A stretch of 64,000 nucleotides of DNA from Streptomyces gardneri (GTDB lineage: Bacteria; Actinomycetota; Actinomycetes; Streptomycetales; Streptomycetaceae), in contig NZ_BJMN01000041.1 in the NCBI RefSeq assembly GCF_006539185.1, positions 1-64,000 on the forward strand, given 5' to 3'. This document shows positions 61,401 to 64,000 of this stretch, piece by piece. How positions within the stretch are numbered: position 1 is the stretch's first letter; each line of letters starts with the position of its first letter. The notes below the pieces were generated by a model that searched no databases, was not told the origin of the DNA, and saw only the letters and a list, made by a program, of their open reading frames with translations. The translations under genes were made by a program, and so were the position numbers.

Positions 61401-61705
61401 GACTGGGGCCGGGGCCAGACGGCCGGCGTCGTCCCGGCAGTCGTGGAGGCGCGCGGGGTCGCGGACGTGGACGCGGGCGCGCGCGTGGCCGTCGAACGTC
61501 CGGACGCCGAACTCCCGGCCTCGGAAGCCCCGGCCGTCGTGGCGGGGGCGGTCGTGGAGGAGGCGGTCGGGGACGTGGCGGGCGAGTCGGCCGGCGGCGG
61601 TACGGGGGCCGCCTGCACCGCGCCGGGAGCGGCGCCGCCGAGGAGTCCGCCGATGACGGCGGCGGCGACCGCCGTCGCCGTGCGCTTCCTGCGCCCGAGG
61701 TGCAC
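58448..61705 (-). CDS. Secreted GH84 beta-N-acetylglucosaminidase-like protein
   Basis: 1085 aa from ATG 61705. Signal peptide (cleavage near VQAAP, ~33), a Ser/Thr/Ala-rich linker to ~100, a GH20b-like N-domain (VTLLADADADPYALAALQEVL), the NAGidase domain (~210-500: ITEGFYGRPWTLEQRLAQVDF, KQNRYLYAPGDDPY), then an alpha-helical region, a sandwich domain with NPCBM-like features (~690-880), a CBM32/F5-8C domain (~905-1045: ASAVDGDAKTRWSSPAEDGAWWQLEL) and a Glu-Lys-Pro-rich tail. GH84 enzymes need an Asp-Asp pair; here the equivalent place reads FPD (Pro351-Asp352). It could hydrolyse GlcNAc from glycoproteins or hyaluronan, or be a carbohydrate binder. Confidence 0.88.
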   Translation of the reverse strand: MHLGRRKRTATAVAAAVIGGLLGGAAPGAVQAAPVPPPADSPATSPTASSTTAPATTAGASEAGSSASGRSTATRAPASTSATPRASTTAGTTPAVWPRPQSLTGRGPAVRLGGEVTLLADADADPYALAALQEVLTAAGVRDVHTGLPGRGPVFRVSGPSGEATEEALKALRVPERLDLPRGGYQLATGRFQGRDTVVLDGVGEDGLFHAVQTLRQLVGADGEIPGVAVRDWPGTAERGITEGFYGRPWTLEQRLAQVDFLGRTKQNRYLYAPGDDPYRQAQWREPYPAAQQEEFRALAARARANHVTLGWAVAPAQSMCLASDADVAALTRKIDAMWALGVRSFQLQFPDAGYGEWHCSKDADAFGRDAKGAAAAHARVADAVARHLAERHPDGEPLTVLPTEYYQDGATDYRTELAGALDADVRVAWTGVGVVPRTITGGELAGAREALGHPLVTMDNYPVNDYAQDRLFLGPSTGRDPAVAAGSAAFLAHAMEQPAASRVPLFTAADYAWNPKGYRPQESWRAAVDDLAGPDPAAREALRALAGNDASSILDPKGESAYLKPLMAAFWDARTSPGGTAAGARTAAEEKAARELRAAFTVMRRAPERLAATADGTLDDETGPWLEQLSRYGQAGETAVDMLLAQARGDGAAAWQAQLRLEPLREALKASRATVGAGVLDPFLTRAVTESAAWTGADRTPASRTDRAPDSYTVRLDRARPVEALTVMTARTDGGSGTGGAPATDARVEAYVPGEGWRELGPLSASGWTQADLKGLRADALRVVWSGGGPAPEVRSLVPWFADGPRAGLELARTETDAEIGGPAQRVDVELTGLRAGEVRGPMTAKAPKGIAVRLPKQAVVERGARTTVPLEVSVGADVPAGSYRVPVSFAGEERVLTVRAFPRTAGPDLARAASASSSGDETPDFPAASAVDGDAKTRWSSPAEDGAWWQLELAEPARIGQVVLHWQDAYASRYRVQVSADGRVWRTAATVSDGRGGRESVRMDAADTRFLRVQGETRATPYGYSLWSVETYAVAPQDPPKKPAEKPVEKPAEKPTEEPTTPERAEGGPEGASEGAPEERDTP

Positions 61706-61914
61706 GGGAACTCCCTTCGGCCCGGTAGGCGGTCGGGTGGGCGGCCCGGTCGGCCGCGCCGCCGGCCGCTCTGCCGTTCGGTAACGAGTGGGTCACGAGC
61801 CCACCACCCGTCGCACTGGGGTGTCAATGCGTGTGGCCGATGTGTCGGCTTTGCCCGGCGAGCCGTCACGGAGATGACGTCACTTCGCCACTTTCCGCCG
61901 GTAAAACGAGGTGC

Positions 61915-61951
61915 GGTGGGTAGGGCTCAGCTGTTGCCCACAAGTCCCACC
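61915..61951 (+). promoter_or_regulatory. Nested inverted repeat in the leader of the repeat ORF/malQ
   Basis: GGTGGG (61915-61920) pairs with CCCACC (61946-61951), and inside it GGGC (61923-61926) with GCCC (61936-61939). An 8-bp TGACGTCA palindrome lies upstream at 61875-61882. Either could be an operator or mRNA hairpin 26-100 bp before the GTG at 61978. Confidence 0.35.
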
Positions 61952-61977
61952 TGTCGAGACGAAACCGGGAGACCCCC

Positions 61978-62178
61978 GTGACCACGACCGCCCGCCACCC
62001 CGGACGGATACGGATTCCTCAGCAGTCGGCAGGCCCCGACTCCCCGCTGACCAGCGAACCGCCGCTCCCCGACACGCAGCCCCTCACCAGCGAACCGCCC
62101 CTGACCGAGGCGGCACCCCTCACCAGCGAACCCACCGTCCGCGGCAGCGCGGGTGGTTCGGAGTCCCCCGGAGTGTGA
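61978..62178 (+). CDS. Small ORF of three 12-residue repeats, coupled to malQ
   Basis: 66 aa from GTG 61978, with GGGAG 6 nt upstream. No signal peptide, cysteine or membrane segment. Residues 23-58 are three 12-aa units beginning PLTSEP (Thr at 25, 37 and 49): units one and two continue PLPDTQ and PLTEAA, and the third diverges. At DNA level ACCAGCGAACC recurs exactly every 36 bp (62050, 62086, 62122). The stop (62176-62178) is one base before the malQ GTG, and the malQ ribosome site lies inside this ORF. I do not recognise the protein; it could be a leader peptide, a small acidic partner of MalQ or a repeat-type peptide precursor. Confidence 0.55.
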   Translation: MTTTARHPGRIRIPQQSAGPDSPLTSEPPLPDTQPLTSEPPLTEAAPLTSEPTVRGSAGGSESPGV

Positions 62179-62179
62179 A

Positions 62180-64000
62180 GTGACCCTGGCCCGTCTCGCC
62201 GCCCGTCACGGCGTCGCCACCGAGTACAGCCCCTCCGCGGGCGTCACCGTCTCCGTGCCGGACGCCGCCGTGGTGGCCGTCCTCGGCGCCCTGGGCGTGG
62301 ACGCGACCACGCCGGAGGCGGTCGACGCCGCCCTCGACGCGGCGGAACGGGCCGAGCGGGAGCGACTCCTGCCCCCGACCCTGGTCCGGCGGCGGGGGGA
62401 GGACGCCCTCCACCCGCCGGCGGACCTGCCGCCCGGCACCCGGCTGCGGGTCACCACCGAGGAGGGCGCGGTCCTCGCCGGCGACGACTGGGAGCGGCTG
62501 CCCCTCGGCGTCCACACGGTCGGGGCGACGGCCCCCGACGGGCGCGCCGCCACCAGCACCCTCATCGTGAGCCCCGCGCGCGTGCCCGGGCCCGACCGTC
62601 GCGCGTACGGGCTGCTCGTCCAGCTCTACTCGCTGCTCTCCACCCGCTCCTGGGGCATGGGCGACCTCGGGGACCTGCGGGAGCTCGCCGCCTGGGCGGG
62701 CCGCACGCACGGCGCCGGCTTCGTCCAGGTCAACCCCCTGCACGCGGGCGTGCCCGGCGCGCCGAGCGACCCCTCGCCGTACCGCCCCTCCTCGCGCCGC
62801 TTCCCCGACCCGGTCCATCTGCGGATCGAGTCCGTCCCCGAGTACGCGCACGTGGACCCCGGCCACCGGGACGCGCTCGACCGGATCCTCGCCGAGGCGG
62901 CCGAACTGCGCGAACGGGTCCTCGGCAAGGGCGCGCTGATCGACCGTGACGCGGTGTGGGACGTCAAGCGGCGGGCCCTGGAGCTCGTGGTCGGGAGCGT
63001 GGAGCTCGGGCCCGGGCGGCGCGCCGACTACCACGACTTCCTCGCCGAGCGGGGCCGCGCCCTGGAGGACCACGCCACCTACCAGGCCCTCGCCGAGCGG
63101 CACGGTCCGCACTGGCGCGGCTGGCCGGAGGAGCTGCGCGAGCCGCGCTCGGCGGAGCGCGCCGTGCTCGCCGACCCCGCGCTCGCGGCCCGCGTCGACT
63201 TCCACTGCCGGCTGGCCTGGCTGACGGACCGGCAGCTGGCCGAGGCCGCGGAGGCCGCCCGCGAGGCCGGGATGGCGGTCGGGATCGTCCACGACCTGGC
63301 CGTCGGCGTCCACCCGGAGGGCTCGGACGCCTGGGCGCAGCAGGACGCCCTCGCGGCCGGCATGTCGGTCGGCGCCCCGCCCGACGCCTTCAACGCCCGG
63401 GGCCAGGACTGGGGCCTGCCGCCGTGGCGGCCCGACGCCCTCGCCGCCGCGGGCTACGCCCCGTACCGCGGACTCCTCCGCGAACTCCTGCGCCACGCGG
63501 GCGCCCTGCGCATCGACCACGTGATGGGCCTGTTCCGGCTCTGGTGGGTGCCGGAGGGCAGCGAGCCCACCGAGGGGACGTACGTCCGGTACGACGCCGA
63601 CGCGATGCTCGCCGTCCTCGCCCTGGAGGCGCACCGCGCGGGCGCCCTCGTCATCGGCGAGGACCTCGGCACGGTCGAGCCGGGCGTGCGGGAGGAGCTG
63701 TCCCGGCGCGGGGTGTTCGGGACCTCCGTGCTCTGGTTCGAGCGGGACTGGGCGGGCTCGGGCCGCCCGGTGCCCCCGGAGCGGTGGCGCGCGGAGTGCG
63801 TGGCCACCGCCACCACCCACGACCTGCCGCCGACAGCCGCCCGGCTCTCCGGCGACCATGTCGCCCTGCGGCACCGGCTCGGGCTCCTCGACGGCGACCC
63901 GGAGCGCGACCGGGCGGCGGACGCGGCCGAGACCACCGAGTGGCTGGGCCTGTTCCAGCGGCTCGGGCTGCTCCCGGAGGGGGCGGGGGACGAGCAGGCC
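62180..64000 (+). CDS. malQ: 4-alpha-glucanotransferase (amylomaltase), 3' end cut by window
   Basis: 607 residues visible of roughly 700. GTG 62180 is supported by GGAG 6 nt upstream and lies 1 nt after the repeat ORF stop. A short N-terminal domain precedes the GH77 barrel: LLVQLYSLLSTRSWGMGDLGDL, FVQVNPLHAG, PSPYRPSSRRFPDPV, IVHDLAVGVHPEGSDAW, FNARGQDWGLPPW. The nucleophile region is LRIDHVMGLFRLWWVP, the acid/base region LVIGEDLGTV and a third acidic residue in TTHDLPPTAARL. MalQ transfers alpha-1,4-glucan segments in maltodextrin and glycogen metabolism. Confidence 0.97.
   Translation, partial: MTLARLAARHGVATEYSPSAGVTVSVPDAAVVAVLGALGVDATTPEAVDAALDAAERAERERLLPPTLVRRRGEDALHPPADLPPGTRLRVTTEEGAVLAGDDWERLPLGVHTVGATAPDGRAATSTLIVSPARVPGPDRRAYGLLVQLYSLLSTRSWGMGDLGDLRELAAWAGRTHGAGFVQVNPLHAGVPGAPSDPSPYRPSSRRFPDPVHLRIESVPEYAHVDPGHRDALDRILAEAAELRERVLGKGALIDRDAVWDVKRRALELVVGSVELGPGRRADYHDFLAERGRALEDHATYQALAERHGPHWRGWPEELREPRSAERAVLADPALAARVDFHCRLAWLTDRQLAEAAEAAREAGMAVGIVHDLAVGVHPEGSDAWAQQDALAAGMSVGAPPDAFNARGQDWGLPPWRPDALAAAGYAPYRGLLRELLRHAGALRIDHVMGLFRLWWVPEGSEPTEGTYVRYDADAMLAVLALEAHRAGALVIGEDLGTVEPGVREELSRRGVFGTSVLWFERDWAGSGRPVPPERWRAECVATATTHDLPPTAARLSGDHVALRHRLGLLDGDPERDRAADAAETTEWLGLFQRLGLLPEGAGDEQA

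Overview
The window is about 72% GC with strong third-position G/C bias, frequent GTG/TTG starts and many 4-bp ATGA/GTGA gene overlaps. Gene content (SARP and PucR-type regulators, dynamin-like DynA/DynB with SsbB, a chitosan csn operon, a PknG island) indicates a Streptomyces chromosome, from a conserved core arm. From memory, the order resembles the region around SCO2649-SCO2690 of S. coelicolor; this was not checked by search. No prophage, integrase or CRISPR array is visible; the only transposase-like gene looks domesticated.

Layout. 1-8 kb: truncated HTH regulator, divergent VWA lipoprotein and DUF1772 membrane protein, then a SARP gene with a recognisable promoter, a GAF/PucR-type regulator and a convergent IS701-like protein that has lost its first catalytic Asp. 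8-19 kb: two overlapping fluoride-channel genes, uricase, an AlkZ-like winged-helix protein, a DUF2079 membrane protein, two secreted proteins (CYTH-like and phytase/esterase-like) each preceded by 11-bp PHO-box-type repeats, a YrdC-like protein, a divergent Lrp/LysE pair, a thioesterase and an MBL-fold hydrolase, and tRNA-Arg(UCU) with its terminator. 19.5-29.5 kb: dynA-dynB-ssbB, a sortase-anchored thioester-domain surface protein, ettA with three overlapping downstream genes, and a repeat-bearing membrane protein. 29.6-37 kb: a three-gene MacB/FtsX-type ABC exporter operon. 37-38.7 kb: truncated haemoglobin and a PCMT-like methyltransferase.

38.7-49.2 kb holds a tight seven-gene minus-strand operon: a GlnX-like tandem sensor, a GlnH-like binding protein, an unknown helical protein, a PknG-like kinase, a PP2C phosphatase, a VWA protein and an FHA protein. 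The mycobacterial glnX-glnH-pknG amino-acid sensing core appears here with added eraser, scaffold and reader proteins. 49.5-56.4 kb is the csnR-E-F-G-H-K operon for glucosamine-oligosaccharide uptake, with a perfect palindromic operator in front of csnR. 56.5-64 kb: an MscS channel, an HNH protein, a large secreted GH84 protein, a small ORF of three 12-residue repeats coupled to malQ, and malQ running off the right edge.

Most promising for follow-up: the expanded PknG island, the pair of PHO-box-preceded secreted proteins, the catalytically altered IS701-like protein, the repeat ORF before malQ, and DnaA-box-like sites before ssbB.
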